This document shows positions 49,877 to 58,270 of a stretch of DNA of 64,000 nt, in pieces (positions within the stretch are counted from its first letter, which is position 1; each line of letters opens with the position of its first letter). The notes below the pieces were generated by a model. It did not search any database, was not told where the DNA came from, and saw only the letters and a list, made by a program, of their open reading frames with translations. Source of the stretch: Methylobacteriaceae bacterium (lineage in GTDB: Bacteria > Pseudomonadota > Alphaproteobacteria > Rhizobiales > Beijerinckiaceae); contig JACKJC010000004.1 in assembly GCA_020638195.1 (NCBI GenBank), forward strand, positions 186,001-250,000, in the 5' to 3' direction. Both the position numbers and the translations under genes were made by a program.

Positions 49877-51250
49877 ATGAACGAACATTCCTCGAACTTC
49901 CTGCGTGAGCACAACGCCCGTCAGGTCTGGCATCCGATGGCGCATCCCGCGGAGATGGAGGCCATTCCGCCGCGCATCATCGTCTCCGGCGAAGGCGTGA
50001 ATATCGTCGATCTCGAAGGCAAGAAAGTCGTCGACGCCGTTGGCGGATTGTGGAACGTCAACCTCGGTTATTCCAACCAGCCGATCAAGGACGCGATCGC
50101 GCGCCAGCTCGCCGAACTCCCCTATTATTCCGCCTTTCGCGGCACCACCAATCCGCGCCTGATCGAACTCGGCGCGCGTCTGGTCGACATATTGAAGCCC
50201 GAGAACATGCGTCGCGCCATGTTCACCTCCGGCGGCTCGGATTCCGTCGAGACCGCCCTGCGCATCGCGCGGCAATACTGGAAGGTCCGCGGCAAAGCCG
50301 ACAAGACCAAGTTCCTGGCGCTGAAGAAGGGCTATCACGGCACGCATTTCGGCGGCGCCTCCGTCAACGGCAATTCGAACTTCCGCCGCGCCTACGAGCC
50401 GCTGCTGCCGGGCGTCTATCACGGCCCCTCGCCCTATTCGTATCGCAACCCCTTCAACGAGACCGATCCGGAGCGTTTGGCCGATCTCTGCGTCGCCATG
50501 ATCGAGGACGAGATCAAGTTCCAGGGCGCCGACACGATCGCCGCCTTCATCGCCGAACCCGTGCTCGGCGCGGGCGGCGTGATCGTGCCGCCGCCGGGGT
50601 TCTTCACGAAGATGCGCGCCCTGCTCGACCGGCACGACATTCTCATGATCGCCGATGAAGTCATCACCGGCTTCGGCCGCACCGGCGAATGGTTCGGCGT
50701 GCGCGTCGATGGTTTCGCGCCGGACATGATGTGCATCGCCAAGGCGATCACCTCGGGCTATTTCCCGCTCGGCGCCTGCATGGTGAACGAGAAGATCGAA
50801 AGCGCCTTCATGACGTCGGACGACCCGCTCGCAGCGATATTCCACGGCTACACCTATTCCGGCCATCCCGTCGGCTGCGCCGCCGCGCTCGCCTGCCTCG
50901 ACGAGACCTTCGCCCGCGACCTGCCCGGCAATTCCGCGCGCGAGGGCGGCTTCATCCTCGACGCCTTCAACGCGCTGGCGCAGAAGCACGAGACGATCGG
51001 CGACGTGCGTGGCAAGGGGCTGATGCTGGCGATCGAATTCGTCGCCGATCGCAAGGCAAAGACGCCGGCTGGCAAGACCTACATGGGCGCTCTGGCCGAC
51101 GCCGCCTACGAGGCCGGCGCGCTGGTGCGCGTGTCCGGCAACAATATGATCATGTCGCCGCCTCTGGTGCTGGAGCGCAAGGAATCGCAGCAGATCGTCG
51201 ACGCCGTTACGCATGCGCTCGACAGCGTGCGCATCGATCCCGCGAAATGA
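49877..51250 (+). CDS. Class III (omega) aminotransferase, PLP-dependent
   Basis: Protein of 457 residues. The cofactor lysine is about K289 in CIAKAITSGYFPLGA, preceded by ILMIADEVITGFGRTG with the PLP-binding aspartate; FTSGGSDSVETALRIARQY is the phosphate-binding loop and YHGTHFGGASVNG follows it. Beta-alanine, diamine or omega-amino acids are usual substrates, with pyruvate or an oxoacid as acceptor. The stop overlaps the next gene as ATGA. Confidence 0.92.
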   Translation: MNEHSSNFLREHNARQVWHPMAHPAEMEAIPPRIIVSGEGVNIVDLEGKKVVDAVGGLWNVNLGYSNQPIKDAIARQLAELPYYSAFRGTTNPRLIELGARLVDILKPENMRRAMFTSGGSDSVETALRIARQYWKVRGKADKTKFLALKKGYHGTHFGGASVNGNSNFRRAYEPLLPGVYHGPSPYSYRNPFNETDPERLADLCVAMIEDEIKFQGADTIAAFIAEPVLGAGGVIVPPPGFFTKMRALLDRHDILMIADEVITGFGRTGEWFGVRVDGFAPDMMCIAKAITSGYFPLGACMVNEKIESAFMTSDDPLAAIFHGYTYSGHPVGCAAALACLDETFARDLPGNSAREGGFILDAFNALAQKHETIGDVRGKGLMLAIEFVADRKAKTPAGKTYMGALADAAYEAGALVRVSGNNMIMSPPLVLERKESQQIVDAVTHALDSVRIDPAK

Positions 51251-52245
51251 CGGCAGGCTGGCTAAACGAACTCGACCCGCGGTTGACGCTGCCGCTCATC
51301 GCGGCGCCCATGTTTCTCGTCTCGGGCGTCGATTTCGTGGCGGCGGCCTGCGCGGCCGGCGTCGTCGGCGCCTTTCCGACGGTGAACTGCCGAACGGCGG
51401 AAGAGCTCGACGTCTGGCTGACGGACATTTCCACGCGCAACGACGCGACCGCGGCGCAAAGTGGCCGTGCGCCGGCGCCGTGGTGCGCCAATCTCGTCGT
51501 CCACAAGTCCAATGCGCGCCTGATGGACGACGTCGCAGTCCTCGTGCGTCATCGCCCGGAACTGGTCATCGCCTCGGTCGGCTCGCCGGCGCCTGTCATC
51601 GGCCCGCTGCACGATGTCGGCGCTCGCGTTCTCGTCGACGTCGCGACCATCCGCCACGCCGAGCGCGCGGTCGCCGCCGGCGCGGATGGGCTCGTACTGC
51701 TCACGGCGGGCGCGGGCGGACAGACAGGCTGGCTCAATCCGCTCGCCTTCGTGCGCGCGGTGCGCGCCTTCTACGATGGCCCGCTCGTCTTGGCGGGGGG
51801 CATTTCGGACGGCGCCGCTCTCTTCGCTGCCGAGGCGATGGGTTGCAGCCTCGCCTACATGGGCACGAAATTCATCGCCACGCGCGAGAGCATGGCGAAG
51901 GACGCCTACAAGGACATGCTGGTCGGCGCGCGCGCCGACGACATTCTGCTGACGCGCGCCTTCACCGGCCTTGAGACCAATATGCTGCGGCCCTCGATCG
52001 TCGCCGCAGGTCTCGATCCGGACAACCTCCCGGCGCGCGGCGCGATCGACATCGCGAAAGACATCAGCATCGAGGGACGCGCAAACAGACCCGAGCGCTG
52101 GCGCGACATCTGGAGCGCCGGCCATAGCGTCTCGGGCGTGGACGAGGTGCGCGGCGTCGCCGACCTCGTCGCGCAGACCCGCGCTGAATACGAGTCCGCG
52201 CGTGAAGCATTCGAGGTCAGAAGATCGAATAGGCGCCGTCGATGA
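51247..52245 (+). CDS. Nitronate monooxygenase/2-nitropropane dioxygenase-like flavoprotein
   Basis: Protein of 332 residues, TIM-barrel FMN enzyme. LPLIAAPMFLVSGVDFVAAA is the conserved N terminus, and GADGLVLLTAGAGGQTGW is the phosphate/FMN loop, with AGGISDGAALFAAEAMGCSL and TRAFTGLETNMLRPS later. Members oxidise nitronates or act as enoyl reductases. Translation is coupled to the aminotransferase upstream. The last 29 bases overlap the end of the convergent SDR gene. Confidence 0.85.
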   Translation: MTAGWLNELDPRLTLPLIAAPMFLVSGVDFVAAACAAGVVGAFPTVNCRTAEELDVWLTDISTRNDATAAQSGRAPAPWCANLVVHKSNARLMDDVAVLVRHRPELVIASVGSPAPVIGPLHDVGARVLVDVATIRHAERAVAAGADGLVLLTAGAGGQTGWLNPLAFVRAVRAFYDGPLVLAGGISDGAALFAAEAMGCSLAYMGTKFIATRESMAKDAYKDMLVGARADDILLTRAFTGLETNMLRPSIVAAGLDPDNLPARGAIDIAKDISIEGRANRPERWRDIWSAGHSVSGVDEVRGVADLVAQTRAEYESAREAFEVRRSNRRRR

Positions 52246-52990
52246 GGAACATTTCGGCGGTGTGATAGGATGAGCCCTTGCTCATGATGTAGACGGCCAC
52301 CGCAGCGAAATCCTCCGGCTTGCCGAAACGGCGCATGGGAATACGTGGCATGACGTTCGACACGAATTTCTCGTTGGCGAACAGGCCGCCGGTCATCTCG
52401 GATTCGATCCAGCCCGGCAGCACGCAATGCGCGGTCACGCCGTAGCGCGCAAGCTCCACCGCCAGTGCGCGGATGATCGAATTCAGCGCGCCCTTGGTCG
52501 CCGCGTAATGTTCGTTACGCGCCGTGCCCGAGATGGACGCAAGGCTCGAGGTCGCGACAAGCCGACCAAAGGCGTCGCCTTTGCCGGCGCGATCGCGCAT
52601 GTGGCGCGCGGCGTGTTGCAGCGTCAGCACCGCGCCGTCGAGATTGGTCGCCAGCATTTCGCGCCATTCGCTCTGCGGCCGATCGATGAAGGACGAGCGC
52701 CCGCCGCCGCCGATGCCGGCATTGGCGAAGCAACCGTCGACGCGGCCGTATTTGGCGAGCGTCTCGTTGAAGGCGCGTTCGATCGAAGCCGCGTCGGACA
52801 CGTCGCACTGACGCGCCTCGCATTTGCCGTTGGCGAGCGTCTTGAGCGCGGCCGCATTCTTCTCCGCATTTCGCCCCCAGATCGAGACCGACGCGCCCGC
52901 CGCCGCCATGCCCTGCGCCATGCCGAGGCCGATGCCGCCATTTCCGCCGGTGACGACGACGACGCGGCCCGTGAGATCGAAGAGCGACAC
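52217..52990 (-). CDS. SDR family oxidoreductase
   Basis: Protein of 257 residues started at the GTG at 52990, which has AGGAGGAATTC immediately upstream; starts further out (53008, 53065) lack this. Classical SDR: VVTGGNGGIGLGMA cofactor motif, NAGIGGGGR, and the YAATK catalytic YxxxK. Typical substrates are 3-oxoacyl or hydroxy compounds. Neighbouring crotonase and acyl-CoA dehydrogenases suggest a beta-oxidation-like step. Confidence 0.9.
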   Translation of the reverse strand: MSLFDLTGRVVVVTGGNGGIGLGMAQGMAAAGASVSIWGRNAEKNAAALKTLANGKCEARQCDVSDAASIERAFNETLAKYGRVDGCFANAGIGGGGRSSFIDRPQSEWREMLATNLDGAVLTLQHAARHMRDRAGKGDAFGRLVATSSLASISGTARNEHYAATKGALNSIIRALAVELARYGVTAHCVLPGWIESEMTGGLFANEKFVSNVMPRIPMRRFGKPEDFAAVAVYIMSKGSSYHTAEMFLIDGAYSIF

Positions 52991-53178
52991 GAATTCCTCC
53001 TGAAGCATTGCGTTGTGAGGCCATTCTAGGCGCAGTCCAAAAATGTTCAAACGCGAACCATCCACGCCATGCGGAATGCAATGTGTTCTATGGCGCCTCG
53101 CGATGGTTAACGATTTGCTACTTGTCTCCCTGCGACGACGCTCAACTGATCTGCGTCGTGCAAATTGGGGAGAGCATC

Positions 53179-53487
53179 ATGATCAGGACCATCACGATCA
53201 CCGCAATAGCGGCGGCCTGTGCGAGCGCCGCCTTGTCGACAACGGCCAGCGCGGCGCCCGGCCGCGCCCTCTGGTATGAATGCCAGTACGGCTGGCAGCC
53301 GCGCCAGTGCGCGCCGGACGGCGTGCAGATCGCGCCGCAGCGCGGTCGCCGCATCAGCACGGCTCGCCCGCAGCCGCCACCGCAGCCCGTTCCCGAGGTC
53401 GCCAAATTCCAGATCAAGCCCGAGGGCAGCGGAAACGTTGTGGGAGGCGGCGGAGGAGGTGGAGGCGGCGGCGGTGGGGGCCGCTGA
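53179..53487 (+). CDS. Small secreted protein with a 13-glycine tail
   Basis: Protein of 102 residues from the ATG at 53179 after GGGGAGAG. Residues 1-25 are a signal peptide (ACASAALSTTASAA). The mature part begins ALWYECQYGWQPRQCAPDG, with two cysteines that may bridge, passes through an Arg- and Pro-rich stretch (RPQPPPQPVPE), and ends with 13 glycines and an arginine. The glycine codons vary (GGA, GGC, GGT, GGG), so it is not a pure triplet repeat. Function unknown; a terminator hairpin follows. Confidence 0.7.
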   Translation: MIRTITITAIAAACASAALSTTASAAPGRALWYECQYGWQPRQCAPDGVQIAPQRGRRISTARPQPPPQPVPEVAKFQIKPEGSGNVVGGGGGGGGGGGGGR

Positions 53488-53499
53488 CGCCTGACCCGC

Positions 53500-53532
53500 G
53501 ACGGGACGGATGCAATTCGCGTCCGTCCCGTC
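53500..53532 (+). terminator. Terminator-like hairpin after the polyglycine gene
   Basis: GACGGGACGGA (53500-53510) and TCCGTCCCGTC (53522-53532) form an 11-bp perfect stem with an 11-nt loop, 13 nt past the stop codon. A weak T content follows. Confidence 0.65.
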
Positions 53533-53601
53533 TGCGTTGTCGGCAATTGACAATGTACGCCGCGTCCCGATTCTGAGCGACGAGCAAAATCGGGAAACGC
53601 C

Positions 53602-54498
53602 ATGGCCTACGAAACGATCCGCGTCTCTGTCGAAGACCACGTCCAGACGATCACCTTGCATCGTCCGGACAAGCTCAACGCCTTCACCCGGCAGATGATG
53701 GACGAGATGATCGCAGCCTTCGACGAGGCCGACGCGAACGACGATGTCCGTGTCGTCATCGTCACCGGCGAGGGCCGCGCCTTCTGCGCCGGCGCCGACC
53801 TCTCGGCTGGCGCGAGCACCTTCGAACTCTCCGCGCGCAAGGATCGCGCCCAGCCGAAGGAAAGCGCCGACGGCAAGACCAATTATTCCGACGAGGCGAT
53901 CCGCGACGGCGGCGGCCGCGTGACCCTGCGCATCTTCAAGTCGCTCAAGCCCGTCATCGGCGCGATCAACGGACCGGCGGTCGGCATCGGCGCCACCATG
54001 ACGCTGCCGATGGACATCCGCCTCGCCTCGACCGAGGCGCGCATCGGCTTCGTCTTCTCGCGGCGCGGCATCGTGATGGAGGCTGCCTCCAGCTGGTTCC
54101 TGCCGCGCCTCGTCGGCCCGCAGCAGGCGCTGGAATGGGTCTATTCCGGCCGCGTCTTCAATGCCGACGAAGCCTTGCGCGGCGGCCTGGTGCGCAGCGT
54201 GCTGCCGCCCGACCAGCTGTTGCCGGAGGCGCGGAAGCTCGCCAAGGAAATCGTCGACAATACGTCGCCTGTCTCGGTGGCGCTGATGCGCCAGATGGTC
54301 TGGCGCATGCTCGGCGCCGACGATCCCATGGAAGCGCACAAGATCGACTCGCGCGGCATTTTCGAACGCGGCCGCTCCGCCGACGTGAAGGAAGGCGTGA
54401 TGAGCTTCCTCGAAAAGCGCCCAGCGAAATTCCCAGACAAGGTGTCGAAGGACATGCCGCCCTATTTCCCGTGGTGGGACGAGCGCGGGTACAAGTAA
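53602..54498 (+). CDS. Enoyl-CoA hydratase/isomerase (crotonase) family protein
   Basis: Protein of 298 residues, crotonase fold. HRPDKLNAFTRQMMDEMIAA is the N-terminal signature, EGRAFCAGADLS the oxyanion-hole loop, and PAVGIGATMTLPMDIRLAS the second. The catalytic glutamate positions of true hydratases align around FSRRGIVMEAASSW, where E is present. It hydrates or isomerises a CoA ester. Convergent with the acyl-CoA dehydrogenase gene and likely part of the same acyl-CoA pathway. Confidence 0.9.
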   Translation: MAYETIRVSVEDHVQTITLHRPDKLNAFTRQMMDEMIAAFDEADANDDVRVVIVTGEGRAFCAGADLSAGASTFELSARKDRAQPKESADGKTNYSDEAIRDGGGRVTLRIFKSLKPVIGAINGPAVGIGATMTLPMDIRLASTEARIGFVFSRRGIVMEAASSWFLPRLVGPQQALEWVYSGRVFNADEALRGGLVRSVLPPDQLLPEARKLAKEIVDNTSPVSVALMRQMVWRMLGADDPMEAHKIDSRGIFERGRSADVKEGVMSFLEKRPAKFPDKVSKDMPPYFPWWDERGYK

Positions 54499-54510
54499 GC
54501 TATCCGCTTT

Positions 54511-54653
54511 CCTTCTCCCGCGGAGCGGGAGAAGGTGTCATGCGCAGCATGACGGATGAGGGTCGAGCCGATAACGAAAAGATCGGGGTGATCGCAGCCC
54601 CCTCACCCGACCTCGCTTCGCGAGGCCACCCTCTCCCGTTTCACGGGAGAGGG
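54511..54653. repeat. REP-like palindromic intergenic element (four hairpins)
   Basis: Four successive palindromes fill the gap between convergent genes: CCTTCTCCCGC/GCGGGAGAAGG (54511-54535), TCATGC/GCATGA (54538-54552), CCTCGC/GCGAGG (54611-54625) and CCCTCTCCCGT/ACGGGAGAGGG (54629-54653). The first and last share the TCTCCCG core in opposite senses. Such CTCCCG-rich palindromic clusters occur dispersed in Hyphomicrobiales genomes. It also acts as a likely bidirectional terminator. Confidence 0.75.
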
Positions 54654-54663
54654 GATCAAACGG

Positions 54664-55839
54664 TTACTGCGCCGCCTGCGCCTTGCGGCCCTTGCCGCTC
54701 GACAGACCCATCTGCTTGGCGATCACCTGCAGCATGATCTCGTTGGCGCCGCCGCCGATCGCGGTGAGCCTGATATCGCGCATGATGCGTGAAATGCGCG
54801 ATTCCCACATATAGCCCTGCCCGCCCCAGAACTGCAGGCAGGCGTTGGGGATTTCGAGAGCGAGTTTGCCCGCAAGGTATTTGGCGATCGACGCCTTCTC
54901 CGTCACGTCGCCGCCGCCGATGTAAAGTTCCGCCGCATTCCACGAAATCGCGCGCAGGGCTTCCACTTCCGAATGCATGGCGGCCAGCTTGTGCTGGATC
55001 GTCTGCATGTCGATCAGCGCAGAGCCGAAGGCCTTGCGCTCGCGCACATAATCGATGGTGATCGCAATCGCCGTCTCCAGCATCGTCGTCGCCTTCGCCG
55101 CAGCGTAGAGGCGTTCCTCCTGGAATTGCTCCATCTGATAAATGAAGCCGCGCCCCTCCTCGCCGATGCGGTGGCGCACCGGCACACGCACGTTGTCGAA
55201 GAAGATCTGCGCCGTGTCCGACGCGTGCAGGCCGAGCTTCTTCAGCTTGCGCGCGACTTCCACGCCCTTCGTCTTCATCGGCACGATGATCAGCGACTTG
55301 TTTCGGTGTGGCTGGCCGTCCGACGTATTGGCGAGCAGGCACATCCAGTCCGCCTGCACGCCATTGGTGATCCACATTTTAGAACCGGTGATGACGTAAT
55401 CGTCGCCGTCGCACACCGCGCAGGTGCGGATCGAGGCGACGTCGGAGCCCGCGCCTTCTTCCGATACGCCGACGCAGGCGACCATTTCGCCCGCGACCGC
55501 GGGCGCCAGAAATTCGCGACGCAGTTCATCCGAACCGTGCTTGGCGAGCGCCGGCGTCGCCATGTCCGTCTGCACGCCGAGCGCGGTCGCCACGCCGCCG
55601 GCGAGCGCGCGGCCCCATTCCTCGGCCGCGATCATCGAATAGGAATAGTCGAGCCCGAGCCCGCCGAAAGCCTCCGGCTTGCTGATGCCGAGAAAGCCGG
55701 CGGCGCCTGCTTTCCTGAACAATTCGTGCGCGGGAAAGATGCCTGCCTCTTCCCAGGCGTCGGCGTAGGGATCGATTTCCGTCTGTACGAACTTGCGCAG
55801 CGAGCGGCGGAGTTCCTCGTGTTCCTGAGTGAAGATCAT
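54664..55839 (-). CDS. Acyl-CoA dehydrogenase
   Basis: Protein of 391 residues with the whole family fold: FTQEHEELRRSLRKFVQTEI, the signature CVGVSEEGAGSDVASI, KMWITNGVQADWM and the C-terminal GGQGYMWESRISRIMRD. It removes two hydrogens from an acyl-CoA at C2-C3, passing electrons to ETF. The expected base position varies in the family and I do not assign it; GGGANEIM is a candidate. Convergent with the crotonase. One of three acyl-CoA dehydrogenase genes in the window. Confidence 0.93.
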   Translation of the reverse strand: MIFTQEHEELRRSLRKFVQTEIDPYADAWEEAGIFPAHELFRKAGAAGFLGISKPEAFGGLGLDYSYSMIAAEEWGRALAGGVATALGVQTDMATPALAKHGSDELRREFLAPAVAGEMVACVGVSEEGAGSDVASIRTCAVCDGDDYVITGSKMWITNGVQADWMCLLANTSDGQPHRNKSLIIVPMKTKGVEVARKLKKLGLHASDTAQIFFDNVRVPVRHRIGEEGRGFIYQMEQFQEERLYAAAKATTMLETAIAITIDYVRERKAFGSALIDMQTIQHKLAAMHSEVEALRAISWNAAELYIGGGDVTEKASIAKYLAGKLALEIPNACLQFWGGQGYMWESRISRIMRDIRLTAIGGGANEIMLQVIAKQMGLSSGKGRKAQAAQ

Positions 55840-55852
55840 TTTCTCTCTCCAT

Positions 55853-55934
55853 CGTCATTGCGAGGAGCGAAGCGACGAAGCAATCCAGAGTCACGACCCC
55901 TTTTCTGGACTGCTTCGCTCCGCCCGCAATGACG
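55853..55934. repeat. 82-bp imperfect palindromic repeat between acyl-CoA dehydrogenase genes
   Basis: Terminal inverted repeats CGTCATTGCG and CGCAATGACG bound an interrupted long palindrome (GAAGCAATCCAGA with TCTGGACTGCTTC inside). The CATTGCGAGGAGCGAAGCGACGAAGCAATCC-type sequence is a familiar dispersed palindrome in alphaproteobacteria, here in two stretches. It lies in the gap between two leftward genes and may be a non-autonomous mobile element. Confidence 0.75.
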
Positions 55935-55948
55935 TGGCCTGACTGCGC

Positions 55949-57112
55949 CTAGCCCGGCAGGTCCAGCACCTGCTTGGCGACGATGTTCCGCTGCACTTCG
56001 CTCGAGCCGCCATAGATTGTCGCTGGCCGCGACAACCAGTAATGCGCGAGCGCGTCGAGACTGTCGTTGCCGTAGGTAACCGGCTCATCGATCGAACCGT
56101 TCTCGGCGGACATTTCGACCAGCGCCTCCGTGATCTTCTGATAGGTCGAGGTTGCGAAAATCTTGAGGATCGACACGTCGGGCCCGAGCGCCTCGCCGCG
56201 CCGCAGAATGTCTGCGAAGCGCGAATAGGCTTCGGTGAGGTCGGCGACGTCGAGCCGCAATTGCGTGAACTTGTCGCGAAAACGATCGTCCTCGAAAGCG
56301 CCGGTCGAGCGTCCCAGCAACGCGAGCCGGTTGAGCGCGACCTGCGACAATTTCGGCGAGCCCAGGAAAATCCGCTCGAAGCCGAGCAGCGCCTTGGCCA
56401 TGGTCCAGCCTTCATTGACCTTGCCGACGATATTGTCCTTCGGCACGCGGACATTGTCGAAGAAGGTCTCGCAGAATTCCTCGTGGCCGCCGAGCGTCAT
56501 GATCGGACGGCGCGTCACGCCAGGGGTCGAAAGATCGACCAGCAGGAAGGAAATTCCCTCCTGCTTCTTCGCCTGCTTGTCGGTGCGCACCAGCAGGAAA
56601 ATCCAGTTGGCGTCCTGCGCCAGCGTCGTCCAGGTCTTCTGCCCGTTGACGACCCAATGGTCGCCGTCGAGCACGGCCTCGAGCCGCAGCGAGGCGAGGT
56701 CGGAGCCGGCGTTCGGCTCCGAATAGCCCTGGCACCACACGTCCTCGCAGGCGAGGATTCGCGGCAGGTAGGTCTGGCGCTGCTCCTCGCTGCCGTAGTT
56801 GATCAACAGCGGCCCGAGCATCACTATGCCCATATCCGGCGCGCGCGGCACGCCGGCGCGGTCGAGCTCCTCGAGATAGGCGATCTGCTTGGACACCGAC
56901 ATGCCCATGCCGCCGTATTTCTTCGGCCATTGCGGCGCGAGCCAGCCGCGCTTCGACAGCTTCTGGCTCCAGGGTTTCACCTCGTGCCAGCGAATGCGCC
57001 GCGGCAGATGGCGAATTTCGGCCGGGCACTCGGCCTCAATGAAATCGCGGACCATGGTGCGGAATTCCGCATCGGTCATCGCGTCGTAATCGTCTCGGGC
57101 GACAGCGGTCAT
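55949..57112 (-). CDS. Acyl-CoA dehydrogenase, large-subunit type
   Basis: Protein of 387 residues from the ATG at 57112 after GAGGC. It has WLAPQWPKKYGGMGM, WCQGYSEPNAGSDLASL and VVNGQKTWTTLAQDANW, and ends ATIYGGSSEVQRNIVAKQVL. In the YGGSSEVQ segment, the residue equivalent to the usual catalytic glutamate of YEGTSQIQ appears as glycine. Together with the next gene, of smaller, less conserved type, it forms an adjacent pair 8 bp apart, as in heteromeric acyl-CoA dehydrogenases such as the pimeloyl-CoA or steroid side-chain types. Confidence 0.92.
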   Translation of the reverse strand: MTAVARDDYDAMTDAEFRTMVRDFIEAECPAEIRHLPRRIRWHEVKPWSQKLSKRGWLAPQWPKKYGGMGMSVSKQIAYLEELDRAGVPRAPDMGIVMLGPLLINYGSEEQRQTYLPRILACEDVWCQGYSEPNAGSDLASLRLEAVLDGDHWVVNGQKTWTTLAQDANWIFLLVRTDKQAKKQEGISFLLVDLSTPGVTRRPIMTLGGHEEFCETFFDNVRVPKDNIVGKVNEGWTMAKALLGFERIFLGSPKLSQVALNRLALLGRSTGAFEDDRFRDKFTQLRLDVADLTEAYSRFADILRRGEALGPDVSILKIFATSTYQKITEALVEMSAENGSIDEPVTYGNDSLDALAHYWLSRPATIYGGSSEVQRNIVAKQVLDLPG

Positions 57113-57120
57113 GGCGGGCC

Positions 57121-58254
57121 TCAAACCTGTTCGAGCGCGGGCGAGAGCGCCGCGTAGCGTTTGCGATGCTGCGCGCCATTGCCGAGCCATGCGGCAAGCT
57201 TGATCGCGCGGCGGACGAAGAGCCCGATGTCGTGCTCGTCCGTATAGCCGATGGCGCCATGCATCTGGATCGCCTCCTTGGCGATCAGCAAAGCGCCGTC
57301 CGAGCAGCGCGCCTTGCAGGCGGACGCGATCAGCGCCTTGTCGCGCGCGGCGGCGCCTTCGAAAGCGCGCGCCGCGCGGTCGATCGCGGCCCGCATCATC
57401 TGCGTCGTCACATAGAGTTCCACAGCGCGGTGCTGGAGCGCCTGAAACGAGCCGATCGCCTTGCCGAACTGCTTGCGCTGCCGCAGATAGTCGAGCGTCA
57501 TGTCGAGCGCGCGCTGCGACAGGCCGAACATTTCCGCCGACGCCGCGATCCGCGTCTCGTCGAGCGCGGCGTCGAGAACAGCCTCGCCCTTGCCGGGCGG
57601 TGCGACGCAGAAAAAGTTCGGCGCCTCGACATCCTGCAGATGAACACGATGGCAGGTCGCGCCGTCGGTGAAATAGCGCGTTTCGAGCTTCACGCCCTTG
57701 TCGCCGGGCTGCACGGCAAACAGGCCGACGCCCTCGGGCGCGCGCGCCGACACGATCAAGATGTTCGCCTGCGCCGCGCCATGCACGTAGTCCTTGACGC
57801 CTGTCAGCCGCCAGCCATTCGCTGCGGAAATTGCGCGTGTCTCGCAATCGCTCGCATGCAGTGCGCCGGCGACTTCCTGCCACGCGACCGCGATCACGCG
57901 CCCGCCTTCGACCAGGCCAGACATCAAATCGTCGTTGTGCGTTCCCTCGCCGCCCGCGAGCGCGCGCATCGCGAGCACGCCGACGGCCGACAGCGGCTCG
58001 GGCCCGATTCCACGACCGGTCTCCGCGAGCAACGCCGCGCATTCCTCGATGCCGAGACCCATTCCGCCGCAGCGCTCCGGCGCGCGCAGACCGACCCATC
58101 CGAGCTGGACCATCTCGTTCCAGCGCGCGGAATCATAGCCTTCCGGCTTGTTACGCCAGGCGCGCACGTCGCGCGCCATATCGGAACGGTTCACGTAGTC
58201 AGCAGCGCTGTCGCGCAGCATGCGCATTAGGTCTTCGGCCTCGCCGGAACTCAT
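57121..58254 (-). CDS. Acyl-CoA dehydrogenase, small-subunit type
   Basis: Protein of 377 residues, more diverged than its neighbour. The fold is seen in GWVGLRAPERCGGMGLGIEE, DYLRQRKQFGKAIGSFQALQ with H, and QMHGAIGYTDEHDIGLFVRR. The FAD-binding signature region is weak. Sits 8 bp upstream of the larger subunit gene; such pairs form alpha2beta2 complexes in which each subunit supplies part of the site. Starts at 58254, 16 bp downstream of the IclR gene. Confidence 0.88.
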   Translation of the reverse strand: MSSGEAEDLMRMLRDSAADYVNRSDMARDVRAWRNKPEGYDSARWNEMVQLGWVGLRAPERCGGMGLGIEECAALLAETGRGIGPEPLSAVGVLAMRALAGGEGTHNDDLMSGLVEGGRVIAVAWQEVAGALHASDCETRAISAANGWRLTGVKDYVHGAAQANILIVSARAPEGVGLFAVQPGDKGVKLETRYFTDGATCHRVHLQDVEAPNFFCVAPPGKGEAVLDAALDETRIAASAEMFGLSQRALDMTLDYLRQRKQFGKAIGSFQALQHRAVELYVTTQMMRAAIDRAARAFEGAAARDKALIASACKARCSDGALLIAKEAIQMHGAIGYTDEHDIGLFVRRAIKLAAWLGNGAQHRKRYAALSPALEQV

Positions 58255-58270
58255 CGTCTCTTCTCTCTGC

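Noticed and set aside
49829..51214. 461-codon open frame opposite the aminotransferase
   Set aside because: Same shadow effect; composition is rich in Arg, His and Asp with no domain, and the aminotransferase is unmistakable.
53440..53487. Polyglycine stretch as a simple GGN repeat expansion or frameshift artefact
   Set aside because: The codons are mixed and the frame ends with Arg and a proper stop followed by a terminator hairpin.
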